Positions 32,641 through 44,290 are shown, counted from the first letter of the stretch. The stretch: DNA of 51,034 nucleotides from Gnetum montanum (GCA_015680685.1 MNCI01010074.1:856130-907163); one strand, 5' to 3'. The notes: generated by a model not told the origin, from the letters alone. Made by a program: numbers and translations.

Positions 32641-33896
32641 GCAATATAATTTGATTATAGATGCACCCTAAGAGATATAGCAACCATGATACATTAAAAA
32701 ACTATAAAAGAAATAATGCTTTTAAAAGAAATCACTAAGATGTAATATATGATAAATTTAACATGCTCCAACCATCACATGTACATGCACTAATCCTTTA
32801 AGGTTCTAAACCATACTAATCTAATAATAAATCTATTCTAAACACAATGTTAAAGCTAAAATATTGAATACATCAACATCAACATGTATTGTAACATCAA
32901 TAATTCAACAATAATATACAATCATTTTTTTCTTTCAATTTTAAGAAACAATTATCAATTATCTAGTTCCATCTCGATATTTTCTTCACTAAGGGACATT
33001 TTCTTCTTTCAATCATGTGTTTATAACTTCAAGTGTCTATTCCAACTTAGCTTTATGTTAGCAATCATCCTAGCTTGACCATAACTCATGTTCAAGTGTT
33101 CGAATTTCATAATGACTCGTGGTTTAGTCTTGGCCTTCCAACCTGATCTCACCATAATCAGTATTCAATAAATTCAATATCCAATGGTTGAACACCTAAC
33201 CACAACTAGACCATGCCTCATGGTTAGCATATTTTGCAATCACAAGCTTATCACAAGTTGTGTTTTGTGAAATTTTCAATCTTGAGACGATAATGATTTA
33301 TGATCTATGAATTTTTTAAGCATGGGCTAAAACATTTCATAGAAATCCCTATGCGCAATTTCTTACTAAAAAGTTACTTGAAATACCAATTCAAGTCATG
33401 ATATTTTAAAGATCACTATTTTGATTTCTTTAAATATTACAATCTTTTGTTTAAATTTGTTTTCCATTGTTTTACTATTTGTCATAACTATACTTGAGTG
33501 TTTAAAGAATATAAAGTTTACTCTTGTGGTTGTAATTAAGAATAAAGTAAATGATAACAATGATGATTAATAATTATTAATCTTATTTGCATATTATGCT
33601 AGCCTTCAAGATGTGAATGCTTAGAGTTATCATGAAAGAAATAATGAACAAGTGTGTATGCATAGAATCCAATATGAACAACTGAAAAGAGTGATATTTA
33701 ATTTAGTCATCTAGTACATGATACATGAATAATGGAAGCATATCTTTTTATAATGTTTTAAGATTAGGATCTTATTAAGAAAAGTATAATGTAGCCCATT
33801 CAAAGAACCAAACTTAATGATACATTTTAGGTAGGTCACTACCCACCTTTAATAGGTTTAAATTATTTTGAAACCATAGCTATATGATATGAAAAT
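32641..33896. other. Unassigned AT-rich sequence
   Basis: 1.26 kb between element A and element E. Both strands are rich in stops. I see no domain, LTR end or RNA gene. The last five bases (33892-33896, AAAAT) are the target duplication of element E. Confidence 0.6.
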
Positions 33897-33990
33897 TTAT
33901 GGGATGCGATAGTGCGTGAGCCGCGATATCGCGTCGATCCTTGCGATATCGCGTACGCGATATCGCAGCCCATTGTCAGTTCTATAAATA
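33897..33990 (+). promoter_or_regulatory. U3 palindrome array and TATA box, E 5' LTR
   Basis: It contains a perfect 24-nt palindrome at 33943-33966 (two GCGATATCGC halves around GTAC), a further GCGATATCGC at 33923-33932, and TATAAATA at 33983-33990. The array is longer than that of the partner LTR. Confidence 0.7.
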
Positions 33991-34136
33991 AGAGGTAGCT
34001 GTCCCTTGTTTCCACATCTAGATCTAGACCCTTACCCAAACTCTTGTAGTTTTCCCTTCTTAGAGTTAGAATTATTTTCCAGTGTATGCCAGCAGTGTGG
34101 TGATTGTAATTGTACGACATCCTTATTCGAGTGTCA
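33897..34136 (+). repeat. 5' LTR of element E (truncated by gap)
   Basis: It begins TTATGGGATGCG (TGATGGG in relatives), has TATAAATA at 33983-33990, and matches 38433-38645 downstream of the palindrome array. The rest of the LTR is lost in the N run. Confidence 0.82.
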
Positions 34137-34224
34137 NNNNNNNNNNNNNNNNNNNNNNNNNNNNNNNNNNNNNNNNNNNNNNNNNNNNNNNNNNNNNNNN
34201 NNNNNNNNNNNNNNNNNNNNNNNN
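34137..34224. other. Assembly gap (88 N)
   Basis: It replaces the downstream part of the 5' LTR, the primer-binding site and the leader of element E. Confidence 0.95.
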
Positions 34225-34375
34225 TCTTTTTGGTAAACTCTTGTGGTTAAGACTTTAACTCTTGTCTCCAAATGACATTCCTAGAGCCTACGGACTCTTT
34301 GAATGTGGGATTGTCAAGGCATTAAGGGCATGAGCCTACTTTGGGGACGACCCACTAGCATTCCTATTTGGTACA
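34225..34375 (+). repeat. Displaced copy of 3' non-coding block of element E
   Basis: About 150 bp starting exactly at the gap edge and repeating 37545-37695 with only a few mismatches. This block belongs near the 3' end in element C and in E itself, so its presence before gag suggests a mis-join or local rearrangement. Confidence 0.7.
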
Positions 34376-34389
34376 TAATATTACTCTCC

Positions 34390-35760
34390 ATTGTTCAATG
34401 AGGGAACACAAACACAAGATAAGGGCAAGCATTCTGATTTCATCACGATTGGGGTCGAGATCACCAAAGGGAAGGTAGGAAACATCGTCATGGTGATGGT
34501 TTTCCTTCCTCTTCATCTTCATCGCACCATTCACCCTCTCCTTCAACATCAGGATGCAATCATAAGGAACCTAACTGTGAGGACAAGGGTAAGCAAAATG
34601 AGAGACCTCAACGAGAGAGTCAAAAGTGAGGATGAGGGCATTATAGGGAATCACAACATGGAAGAAGGGAAAGTGGAGAATCGTGTAGACATCATAGACG
34701 CCATAAGAGAGATGACCATGACGAACCCATACTTGCAACCTGAAGCATGTTAGACATTACAGAGGTCGTTAGAATACCTACAAGGCACTAAAAAGATAGT
34801 CGGATCAAGAGACTAGACATGTCCCATGATTTGAGGGGGGATACAACGTTGATTCGTAGAACCACTTACAGGCATTTCATGATTCTTGTGCCTTGCAGAA
34901 CATTGAAAATGAGTGGCAAAAATTAAAGTTGTTCCCAAGGACACTCATAAAAGAAGAGGAAAGCTAGTATCGGTCCTTAGAACCGAAATCCATTCAAAGG
35001 TGGAGTACGATGCTAGAATTGTTTAACGATAAATATCAAACGTACTTTCGAGTGTCCAACTTGCATAAGCAGATCCAAGGATGGAAGCAGGGTAATCATG
35101 AACCCTTAGATGCTACCATGGGCCGATATTATGCATTGCTACATCATTGCTCAGGCCATGGTTACGCACAATGGGATCAACTCTGCCATCTCGTAGATGG
35201 GCAAAGACATGAAATAAGGAGAACCCTTGGGACACATGCCCAATGGAGATTATTAGAACTTAGGTCCCATGAGGTTCATAGATTATTGTAGCAAGTAGCT
35301 AAGGAAGAAGGAGAGCTATACAAGAGAGAAAGCACGAAAGAGTATAACCGAAATCCTTCCCTCTGAAAGAGGGGAGTGAGATTCTATGAGGAGGAGGATG
35401 AGTCACCACTCAAAGAGTTAGTGAGTAGGAAAACCTTGCTACTTCAAAAATTGATAACAGAAGTGTTGGATAAGGTAGATCAAATGTGGAACTCCTTAGA
35501 TAATAGATTTGAAACAGTTTTAAAAATCGTAGAGGAGTCTAAGGAGTGAAGTAGTGACCATGATAAGAAAAAAAAGAGGGATTTGGACCACGCACGTAAC
35601 AAAGGTAAGGGTAAAATAGCTATCACTGAAGAGGTTGTGGATTGTAATACGGATGATGACGGTGAATGTAAGATATGTCAGTATGACCATCCTAAGGGAT
35701 GTTGTCCAATAATCTCACATCTCCAATAGTCTGGGGTGTATGCACTCAACCCAATACTTA
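34390..35760 (+). pseudogene. gag of element E (degenerate)
   Basis: Homologous to the gag of B, C and F. The conserved core has KLKLFPRTL, YRSLEPKSI and LELFNDKYQTYFRVSNL, then HKQIQGWKQ (about 34930-35090), MGRYYALLHHC, ETRRTLG-like and LLELRSHEVHRLL (to 35291), and VAKEEGEL after a TAG. A complete zinc knuckle CKIC-x3-H-PKG-CC lies at about 35668-35706 (C-x2-C-x3-H-x4-C). The N-terminal part (34390-34750) is a charged, low-complexity segment in shifting frames. Several stops interrupt it. Confidence 0.72.
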
Positions 35761-36360
35761 ACAAACGGTAGACATCCCGTTGGTTACCTTATCTCCAAGG
35801 TAACCCAAGACAGTTCCACCAATCGTTAACGTATTATCCAAGTGGAACTCCACCACAACCTATTGAATAACACCAGCAGTGGCAATGCCCACAGTCATGG
35901 GGGATGCCACCACCGAGACAACCATACCCTTACTGGCAACCGGATCCATATGGCTACTACATGCAGCAACCAATCTCTCCAAGTGACTCTGTTGGTCACG
36001 TGACCCTACAACGTCACTACCAAGCTTAGGAGTACTATAAGACTCCTTCTCCTGGGAGAGACACACCATATGCATACCATCCTTCAGATCTGTCTACCAC
36101 TCTTACACCGATAGCTCCACTAGCACCTGCTCCAGCAATGCAAGGGGAACTTCCCACTCAATCACAACAATGCAATGGTACGAGAGCAGTAAACCTTCAA
36201 CCCGCTACTGGTTCTGACAACCGTACAAAGAGAAGACATTTCTTCAAAACCAACAGTCCAAACAAGGTCTCACAATCACAAGTGGTTGAGCCTCCGAATG
36301 TTCCTCCATTAAATAAGGCTTCAAAGATCCCTTCAAACCAACAAGAGAGATCAACGCACA
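35761..36360 (+). pseudogene. Pro/Tyr/Gln-rich gag tail and linker, element E
   Basis: Between knuckle and protease the + strand, in several frames, encodes segments rich in Pro, Tyr, Gln and Trp (for example PYWQPDPYGYYMQQP at about 35925-35970). The same tail occurs in C (8860-9200), B and F (41880-42250). Its role is unknown. It is not a separate gene. Confidence 0.6.
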
Positions 36361-37075
36361 CAGTTATGTTAACACATACTATCACTGAATGGATAAAGGT
36401 GGGCCACCTTCCCAGGAAACTCTCTGATCCTGGAAGTCCCTTAATCTACCTCCAAGTCGCTGGGAATGAACCACGTAAAGCTCTTCTTGACTCAGGTTCT
36501 GAAGCCACCTTGATATTGCAAGAAATGTATAAAGCCTGGAAGCTACCTCCACTAAAGAAGAGAAATATTTGCTTAGAGCTGGCTGACTAGTCCATCACTA
36601 TTCCCTTGGAATTGGTGGAGGACATCATTACCACTGTGTGTGGTTGGTCATATCCAGCTGATTTCCTAGTGATACAAGTCAACAACGACAAGGGAGACTT
36701 TCCAATAATAATGGGAAGGACATGCCTGAGTATCGTGAATGCATGCCTAGGAATCTGTGATCTTTCCTTGGAAATATTTAAGGAAAATGCTTATGGAAAG
36801 ATTGAGAAGAAGAAAGTTCCATGCATCACATACAGTGATACAGAGGGTGAAAGCGTACAGGAGCATTCAACATCTCCTACATGCAACCGGTGTGCCCAAG
36901 AAGTTAACATACAAGAGTGCCTATATGTAGCAACCACACAACAAGAGAACACCCAGTGGTTGATAGCTAATCAAGATAGCAACCCACCAATATGCATGGA
37001 ACTAACTGGGGGACCAGCTTGTGCCCACGAAGAAAGCATAGATGCATTGGAGTAAGAGTGTCACCAACTTCCAAC
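36361..37075 (+). pseudogene. Retropepsin-like protease region, element E
   Basis: The segment KALLDSGSEATLI carries the catalytic D-S-G (Asp codon at 36489-36491). After a TAG (36588-36590) the frame resumes with TIPLELVEDIITTVCG, FLVIQVN and FPIIMGRTCLSIVNA (36600-36760), matching the flap-side and C-terminal part of the retropepsin fold. It corresponds to 42530-42925 of F. A Cys-rich tail follows to the TAA at about 37055. A single TAG breaks an otherwise well kept domain. Confidence 0.72.
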
Positions 37076-37157
37076 GCTTAATCTGAAACCACCAATCGAG
37101 GGAAGTTGGAAACTCTTAGAAAATCCAAATGAGTACTCTGATAGAAGAATACTAGTT

Positions 37158-37308
37158 NCTGTGGTTCTCACGCGCAAAAAAAAAAAAAAAAATAGTGAGA
37201 ATTCAAAGCACACCCCTNAGGACGATCTCACTCACTATTTTGGATCTCTCCCTTCCAATTTAGTTATGGAGGAGATGGCCACCTATGCTGACCATTTGAG
37301 GCCCTCAN
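37158..37308. other. Three single-N joins with permuted blocks
   Basis: Ns at 37158, 37218 and 37308 bound two short blocks. The first (37159-37217) matches element A at about 3448-3495. The second (37219-37307) matches element A at about 2770-2830, which lies upstream of the first block in A. The order is therefore reversed here relative to A and F. Confidence 0.75.
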
Positions 37309-38432
37309 GTCCTCCTTCATTTCGTTGGAATGGTGGTGGCTCTTTGGTGAAGGCATTATGGTTTGTTTGAGGCCAGATTTGGAATGGGATCTACTAAGTC
37401 ACATTAACCATTAATACCTAAGGGGCTGTACATCACCTTGTTCTTGAGATTCCATTCCATTCTCTTTTTTCCATCCTTCTTTCCCCATTTATCACATCAT
37501 TGCCGGTTGTATCAGTAGTCCATATCTTGGTGGATGCATTGTTTTCTTTTTGGTAAACTCTTGTGGTTAAGACTTTAACTCTCGTCTCCAAATGACATTC
37601 CTAGAGCCTACGAACTCTTTGAATGTGGGATTGTCAAGGCATTAAGGGCATGAGCCTACTTTGGGGAGGACCCATTGGCATTCCTATTTGGTACATCCAT
37701 TAATTTCTTTCCCTTAAACATTTCTGCAATCACCATTTATTTTGTTCATCTCCATCTTTGACATCCATTTTATCGGTGTTGCCATTTTCTCTTTTTCTTC
37801 ATCCTTCTTATTCCTTCTCTTTTTCCATTCTATCACTACAGGAGGTTTGCTCTCAGTCATGGGGGTCCTGGTCCAATTTTTTTGATTTTTCTCTTAACCC
37901 CTACACCTCGGTTAGTCACCAATATTATATCTCCAGATCTGTATAAGCCATATCACAACCCAGCCAATGGACCTTACACCGAAGCAAGGTATCAATTGCA
38001 TTATGATTCATTTATCCTTGCTAATATCAGACTGTGTTATGTGTGCAAATGGTAATCATACAATAATGGATTGGATTTGGAGGAAACACTTGGAATGGAT
38101 TGGTGTTAAAGCAGTTATGCAAGGGACAAGATTGATAGAACGCTTATGAATGGACAATGAAAGGCACAATCTTGGCGTTGGCAGCAGCAGACTTCTTCTT
38201 CTTTTCTCTCTCTCTTCTCTCTTCTCTCTCAGCTACCAAATAAGGCTAGATGTCAATTATGTATAGTGTTCACTCTTGTTGTCATAAAAACTAAATTTCG
38301 CCATGTATTGTAATGATGATTTGTTCACATGTCACCTCATTCACCATTAGTTCCATTCAAGTCAATAATCCCATACCTTCCCAATATTTTGTAAGGAACT
38401 TGAGGACGAGTTTTGATTCAGTCATGGGGGTA
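37309..38432 (+). other. 3' non-coding region and PPT of element E
   Basis: Non-coding. From about 37430 it matches the 3' region of element C on the opposite strand, block by block. It includes a CTT/CT pyrimidine microsatellite (38185-38232), the CCTTCCCAATATTTTG block (38378 on) and the polypurine tract CATGGGGGTA (38423-38432). Confidence 0.75.
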
Positions 38433-38509
38433 TGATGGGTCGCGATATCACGTCGGTCCCTGCTATATTGCGTACACGATATCGCAGCCCGTTGCCAGTT
38501 CTATAAATA
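38433..38509 (+). promoter_or_regulatory. U3 palindromes and TATA box, E 3' LTR
   Basis: CGCGATATCACG, CTATATTGCG and CACGATATCGC lie before TATAAATA (38502-38509). The array is one module shorter than in the 5' LTR of the same element. Confidence 0.65.
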
Positions 38510-39232
38510 AGAGGCAGCTATCCCTTGTTTCCACATCTAGATCTAGACCCTTATCCAAACTCTTGTACTTTTCCCTTCTTAGAGTTAGAATTATTTTCCA
38601 GTGTATGCCCGCAATGTGGTGATTGTAATTGTATGGCATCCTTATTCGAGTGTGACGTACTTGGTCATGCACATGATTGGAAATAAATATCGAGATTACT
38701 TCATCAATGCAGCATTCACTTAGCTTAATGATTTAATTAATTGTTATTTACTGCTTTCCTAGTTAATGTCTTCTCACCCTTAAACTCATGTTAAAACACG
38801 GAATGAGTACGACTTGATTACGAGCATTTAAGTGTGACTACTTGGTAACCCAGTAGCGTACCTAGGATCTGCGCTTGGTAATCCTAGTGGTAGTCGTGCA
38901 CGAAGTCCACGATGTGTATGGATAATCAAGGAATGGATGCTCATCGCACTTAGGCTAGATTAGATTCTCTCACCCTTCTCCCCTAGCTTAGTTAATATTA
39001 CTTTCCATTGCCTTCAGGAGTAGCGTTAGATTAGAAACCACATCATACACCTCACTTTGGACTAAACCGTACGTGACAAAGATAATACTAGTCCAAGTGG
39101 GAAGATAGCGAACTGCGAACTAAGGCTAACTGTCTAGATGCCACAACTAGTATGTCTGCGGAGTTTGACTGGATCGCGTGTGTAACGCTCGTATTCGTAT
39201 GGTTGAGTGTCGGGGTACCTCGCCACTCATGA
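38433..39232 (+). repeat. 3' LTR of element E
   Basis: 800 bp. It begins TGATGGGTCGCG and ends GCCACTCATGA. TATAAATA at 38502-38509. The PPT precedes it and the AAAAT duplication follows. Confidence 0.88.
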
Positions 39233-39237
39233 AAAAT

Positions 39238-39954
39238 AAATATATTTTTGGAAAAAAAAAATGCACCTAGAAGAAAACCCCAAGTAAATAGATCCTAAAA
39301 CTAATAATCATGGCTCAAGTTACTTTAATTTTGCTAGCAGCCAATCATCAAAAGGTTGAGTTGCTTAGTTTGAACTGACCTTTGAATTGCTAAAACTTCC
39401 TTCCTTAATTAGTTTCATCATAATGGCAAGAATATAGCTTGCTAACTCCATCTAGCTTTAAATCTTGTAGAAGCTAATTAGCTCATTTTAGTTGAGAGGC
39501 TAACTATTAGTCATAGATCGGTAATGCTAAATGATATTCCATCCATAATACTTTAGGAAAAGCTTATCAACAATGCAAAATAATATTTCATCCATAGCAC
39601 TTGATGTAATGGTAAATCATATTTCATCTATAATGTTTTTCTATAATGCTAAGAGGAGACCATTGGTAACACTAGATCTTTATATACCACCATTCTTGGC
39701 AGTTTTACCATGTGCATCCTTTCTTAGATTGATCAAAAAAAAAATTATATAGCTAGGTATCTTAGGTAAATAATTTTATATACATGCATGCAAAGAAGTT
39801 GGTAAGTACATACATATTTCTTTACAAGAAGGAAGAAGATTCTCTTGGCCAAATTATAGATACATATCATAAATATATAACTAAGCTAGTGCTAACTCCA
39901 TTTAGCTTTGGGTCTTATAAAAGGTGATTTGCTCAATGATATGACCATGCTTTA
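39238..39954. other. Unassigned AT-rich sequence
   Basis: About 700 bp to the right of element E with no recognised gene. It may be part of the copia relic that follows, but I see no motif to show that. Confidence 0.5.
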
Positions 39955-40800
39955 AGTAATGACCCTTGGTTTTATCATCCAATGTGATGACATCCTCTTT
40001 TATCCTTACAAATATGACATTTTGTGAAATCACAATCTATTATTACTATAGAAAGAACACTTGGTAGCTATCTTTATTTATGTTACACCCAACAAAAAGT
40101 TCCAGTTATACACAATCTTGCAATTTGTTCATGTTATTATGAAAGGTGAATGGATAATGCTATGAATCAAATATTCTAAATCTTTCCATGCTATGAGACC
40201 TTCATATCTATTTCAACATGTGCATTTCTATGTTTTTATGGAAAATTGTTCATGATTTGATTTGTTGTGATCAATTCTTCTCCCCACAAATAGGCAAGTA
40301 GTTTCTTGTATACTAGTATTGATCTAATCATATAAAAAATTATTCTATTTGTTCATTCTACCATACCAGTCCATCGTAGTATTTTTAGTATAGCTATGTC
40401 ATGTTTCATTTCTTCCTTCTTCAGAAATTCTATGGATTCTTTAGAGACATACTTCCCTTCATCATCTATGTGTGGTGTCTTAATGATGTAGTCATATTTC
40501 ATTCCAAAAATATTTTTTCATAATTTAGAAAACTAAAAATCCAATGGTTTTTATTTGAAACACTTAATCCATACATTTTAAATATAATTTTCAATGACAC
40601 ATTTAGAAAATAATGCTTTCCTCAAAGTATTTCTATCGATAATGGTCCATACACATTAGAGTATACTAGCTTCAACATTTTTCATCGACTTCTTGCCATT
40701 ACTCTTTAATGGTTGCTTTGTTACTTGTCTATGATGCAAGCTTGACATTATAAAATTTTCACTTGTAGATTCTTTGGAATGTCTTTGAATCTATAAAATC
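39955..40800 (-). pseudogene. Ty1/copia pol relic (integrase core and C-terminal region)
   Basis: On the minus strand, in several frames, the order is CIIDKQ (pre-integrase zinc region, about 40735), SDVCGP-like text (about 40650), KYVSKESIEFLKKE (about 40440), WTGMVE.TNRII (about 40345-40382, the QNG.VER motif of copia integrase), then MERFRIF, VGCNINKDSYQ and ISQNVIFV (about 40190-39990). These are hallmarks of copia integrase and its C-terminal extension. Many stops are present. No LTRs are found for it. Confidence 0.68.
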
Positions 40801-40834
40801 AAGGCCTCAATTAGCGTTTGTTTGCTACTCAGAG

Positions 40835-41850
40835 TATGCTCAACATTGTAGAGGTAGTGAAATTCCCACAAGGCATGTAAAGGATAGCTGGATCAAGAGG
40901 CTAGATATGAAAAATATTCCTTGATTTGAAGGGGGATATAACTCAGATCCGTAGAACCATCTTCAAGCTTTTCAAGATGCATGTGCCTTGTAGAATATAA
41001 AAAATGAGTAGCAAAAACTTAAGTTATTCCCAAGGACACTCATTAAAGAAGTAGAGAACTCGTAGTGGTCCTTAGAACTTGAATTTATCAGACGATGGAG
41101 TATAATGCTTGAATTGTTTAATGATAAATATCAAATGTACTTCTGAGTGTCCAACTTGAGGAGGTAAAACCAATGATGAAAACAATGGACACATGAACCC
41201 TTGGATATTGCCATTGGCTGATACTATTCCTTAATGCACAAATGTCCTAGCCATGGTTATTCTCAATTGGTCAACTTCACCACATTGTTCTAAAATGAGG
41301 AGAACCCTTGGCATCTATGCCCAAGGGCAATTGTTATAATTAAGCACATGTAAGATCTAAAGACTGATTGAATAGGTAGCTAAAGAGGAAGGTGAATTAA
41401 GAAAAAGAGAAAGTGTAGAAGAGTACAACTGCGATCCTTCCATTCATAAGAGGGAGGTTCGATTCTGTGATAATGAGGAGGAATCAACACTCAATGAGGT
41501 GGCAAATAGAAAAACCTTGTCACTCCAAAAATTTCAGTCTAAAGTCATGGCAAAGATTGATCAGTTATTGGACTCCATGGATAAAATATTTCAAGCTGTC
41601 CTCAAAATTGCTGAAGAGTCCAAAGAACATGGTAGTGATCATGAGTGCAAGAGATGTAAGGAAGCTAAACCTGCCATTCAAAGATGTAAGGGCAAGCTTG
41701 CTATAATAGAAGAAGTTGTGAGAAGTGAATTAGATGATGATGATTGGTGTGACGTCTACCAATATGAAAATCCTAAGGAATGTTGCCCTAGAGTGTCATA
41801 CCTACAGGAGTTTGGGGTGTATGCTTTGAATCCACAACTTGCATAAAGGC
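40835..41850 (+). pseudogene. gag of element F (degenerate)
   Basis: It corresponds to 34745-35760 of E. Recognisable words include SWIKRLDMK near 40890, LKLFPRTL-like text (about 41017-41045), LELFNDKYQMYF (about 41108) and VAKEEGEL (about 41378). The open stretch 41499-41846 contains a helical segment and the knuckle remnant CDVYQYENPKECC (about 41749-41787). There the second Cys and the His are changed to Tyr and Asn, so zinc binding would fail. The 5' end of gag is missing. Confidence 0.7.
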
Positions 41851-42479
41851 AAACACCCAAAAGATTGCCTTATTCGCAAGGCAATTCTAGGTAGTTTTAT
41901 CAGCAACAGCAATATTATCCAAGTGGAAATCCACCGCAACCATATGAGCAGTATCAATAATGGCAACAACCATAGTCATGGGCGCTAGTACCACCAAGGT
42001 AGCAATACCCTTATTGACAACCTGATCCCTATGTGTATTTTGTTCAGCAACCCTTGTCTCCACGTGACTCCTCTAGTCATGTTTCTACTTTCCAATCTCA
42101 CTACCACCCTTATGATTATTATCAAACTCATTCTCCACATGCAAGAAGGGATACCACCTCTTACCCTTATCTTTCTCCTATTCCTACACATCTTTCTCAT
42201 CCCTCAACATAGCTACCACCTACTTCACCTATCTAGGATGAACTACTAGCTCAATCACAATAATGCAATACTACTAGGGTCATTAACCTACAACTAGTTC
42301 ATCACTCAAGTGGTTCGAATACTTGATCAAAGAAAAAACCTTTTTTTCAACCCAGAAGTCCACCTAAGTCCTCAAATACACCTATGGTTGGCAACCATGT
42401 TTTTTCATCTCCCTTTGTATCAAATTTCCTTGAGTCCCCTTTAAACCAAACATCATCTAGGATCCATACTATGATGCTT

Positions 42480-42950
42480 ACTCATGCCATATTTGATTGG
42501 ATCCATGCTAAAAACCTTCCCAAAAAATTAGCTGATTGTGGAAGTCCTATCATTTATTTGTAGATTGTTGGGAATTAACCATGTAAGGCTCTTCTTGATT
42601 CCAGTTCCAGTATCAACCTGATCTCTTATGAGATGTATATTGCATTTAACCTACCTCCTCTTAAGAAGAGCAATATCATATTAGAATTGGCAGATTAGTC
42701 CATCACTGTTCCACTGGGATTGGTGGAAGACATTGTGACCACTATTTGTGGGTGGCCTTATCTTGCTAATTTCCTAGTGATGAAGATGGAGAACTATAAA
42801 GGGGACTTCCCAATCATCATGGGAAGGGCATGGCTAAGCATCGTTGATGCAATAATGGGCATTAAAGATCTTTCCCTAGAAATATCTAAAGAAAATGCAT
42901 TCGGAAAGATCGAGAAGAACTGAGTTCCATGCATCATGTATAGTAATACA
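42480..42950 (+). pseudogene. Retropepsin-like protease region, element F
   Basis: ALLDSSSSINLI stands where E has the catalytic D-S-G, so the active-site Gly is changed to Ser (Asp codon at 42597-42599). After a TAG the frame continues with VPLGLVEDIVTTICG, FPIIMGRAWLSIVDA and LSLEISKENAFGKIEKN to 42923. The downstream part is well kept and 42720-42923 is open. Confidence 0.7.
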
Positions 42951-43344
42951 AGGTGCAATAGTGTGCAAAAACTCTAGGTAGTGAAATGAGCATCGATCTT
43001 TACATACAAGCAGTGTGCACTAGAAGTAGAAATTCAAAGGTGTCTGTATGTAGCAACCACAAAATAGGAGGGAACCCAGTGACTAACCTCTAATTCTAAG
43101 AGTAGCACACTTTACATGGGACTAACTGAGAGTCTCACATGCGCATATGTCATAGGCATGGATGAATTAGAGTAAGTTCATCACCAACTCTCTAATGATG
43201 CAAATAATGATACCTATTAGGGAGAATTGGAAATTCTGTAAAATTTTAAGCAAGAGCCCCTTGAACTAAAAACTCTATTAGCTAACATGGAATATGTGTT
43301 CTTAAAAAATGGAAAGCCAGTCATAATCAATGCAAATCTTGCTC

Positions 43345-44290
43345 CAAAATAGAAAAAGATGTTGTTGAATGTGGCTGACAAATAGTCAACAGCCTTCGCC
43401 TGGTCATATTTGACATTTGTAGGGATTGATCCTAGGATATGCCAGCATCGCATCTACATCAACCTCACTGTGAAGCCAAAGAGATAGCCACAAAGGCGAT
43501 TAAATCCTAAACTAAAGCAAAGCATCAAGGAGAAAATCGAACAACTCCTCAAGGTAGGGTTTATCTATCCTATTGTAGATGGCGAGTGGGTTAGTCCACT
43601 TATTATTATGCCCAAGAAAGGTGGCAAGTGGTGGGTTTGCATCAATTTTTAGCTACTAAATATGGCAACATTCAAGGATCACTTTTTGTTTCCATTCATT
43701 GATCAAGTATTAGACACAATATCTAGGCATTGCTACTACAGTTTTTTGGATGGTTATAGTGGCTATAACCAAATCAAGATCACGTTAGAGGACCAGGTGA
43801 AAACAACGTTCACAAGTCCTTGGGTGACTTTTGCATATCGCAAGATGCTTTTTGGTTTGTGCAATGCCCTTGCTACATTTCAACGCATGGTCCTTAGCAT
43901 TTTTCAATAGCAGATTAGTAGCGGTGTGGAAGTGTTCATGGATGACTTCTCCACCTATGGAGCTACATTTGAGTAGGCCTTGGACCACCTTCAAGTGTTA
44001 AAATGATGTGTTGAAACAAAATTGTAGCTCAATTGGCAGAAAAGTCATCTGATGATCCAAGAGGGCATTGTGTTGGGGCATAGAATATCACAAGAAGGAA
44101 TTGAGGTTGATGCTAAAAAAATAACAATCATCCAAGGAATAAATTGCTAACCAAAAACTGTTAAAGATGTTTAGTCATTTCATGGACATACTCCCTACTA
44201 TCGGCGATTCATAGAGAATTTTTCTAAGATCGCAAAACCATTGGTTGAGATGAAAAAGAAAGATTCTCCATTTGTTTGGACTAATGAATG
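43345..44290 (+). pseudogene. Reverse transcriptase, element F
   Basis: Matches element A at 1-895. DGEWVSPLIIMPKKGGKW-like text lies at about 43580-43635. The open stretch 43662-43910 holds FLDGYSGYNQIKITLED, TTFTSPWVTFAYRKMLFGL and ATFQRMVLSIF. The catalytic FMDDFSTYG lies at about 43937-43962, after a TAG. Thumb text follows with stops. The active-site Asp pair is kept, but the frame is broken. Confidence 0.8.

Larger units (their letters stand above)
33897..39232 (+). mobile_element. Element E: Athila-like element with gag and protease, no RT/integrase
   Basis: A + strand element bounded by a perfect target duplication AAAAT (33892-33896 and 39233-39237). The 5' LTR is cut by an N gap. 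Gag and protease follow, then the 3' non-coding region and an 800-bp 3' LTR. RT, RNase H and integrase are absent between 37070 and 37159. The joins there carry single Ns and the adjoining blocks are out of order relative to elements A and F. The pol loss may therefore be an assembly effect and not a real deletion. Confidence 0.82.

Noticed and set aside
32641-33896. Search for tRNA, rRNA or host exons
   Set aside because: No cloverleaf with T-arm consensus, no rRNA text and no long open frame were seen here or in the other unassigned stretches.
34391-34753. 120-codon plus-strand stretch as a separate gene
   Set aside because: It is the N-terminal gag region of element E in a shifted frame, next to a gap and a misplaced block.
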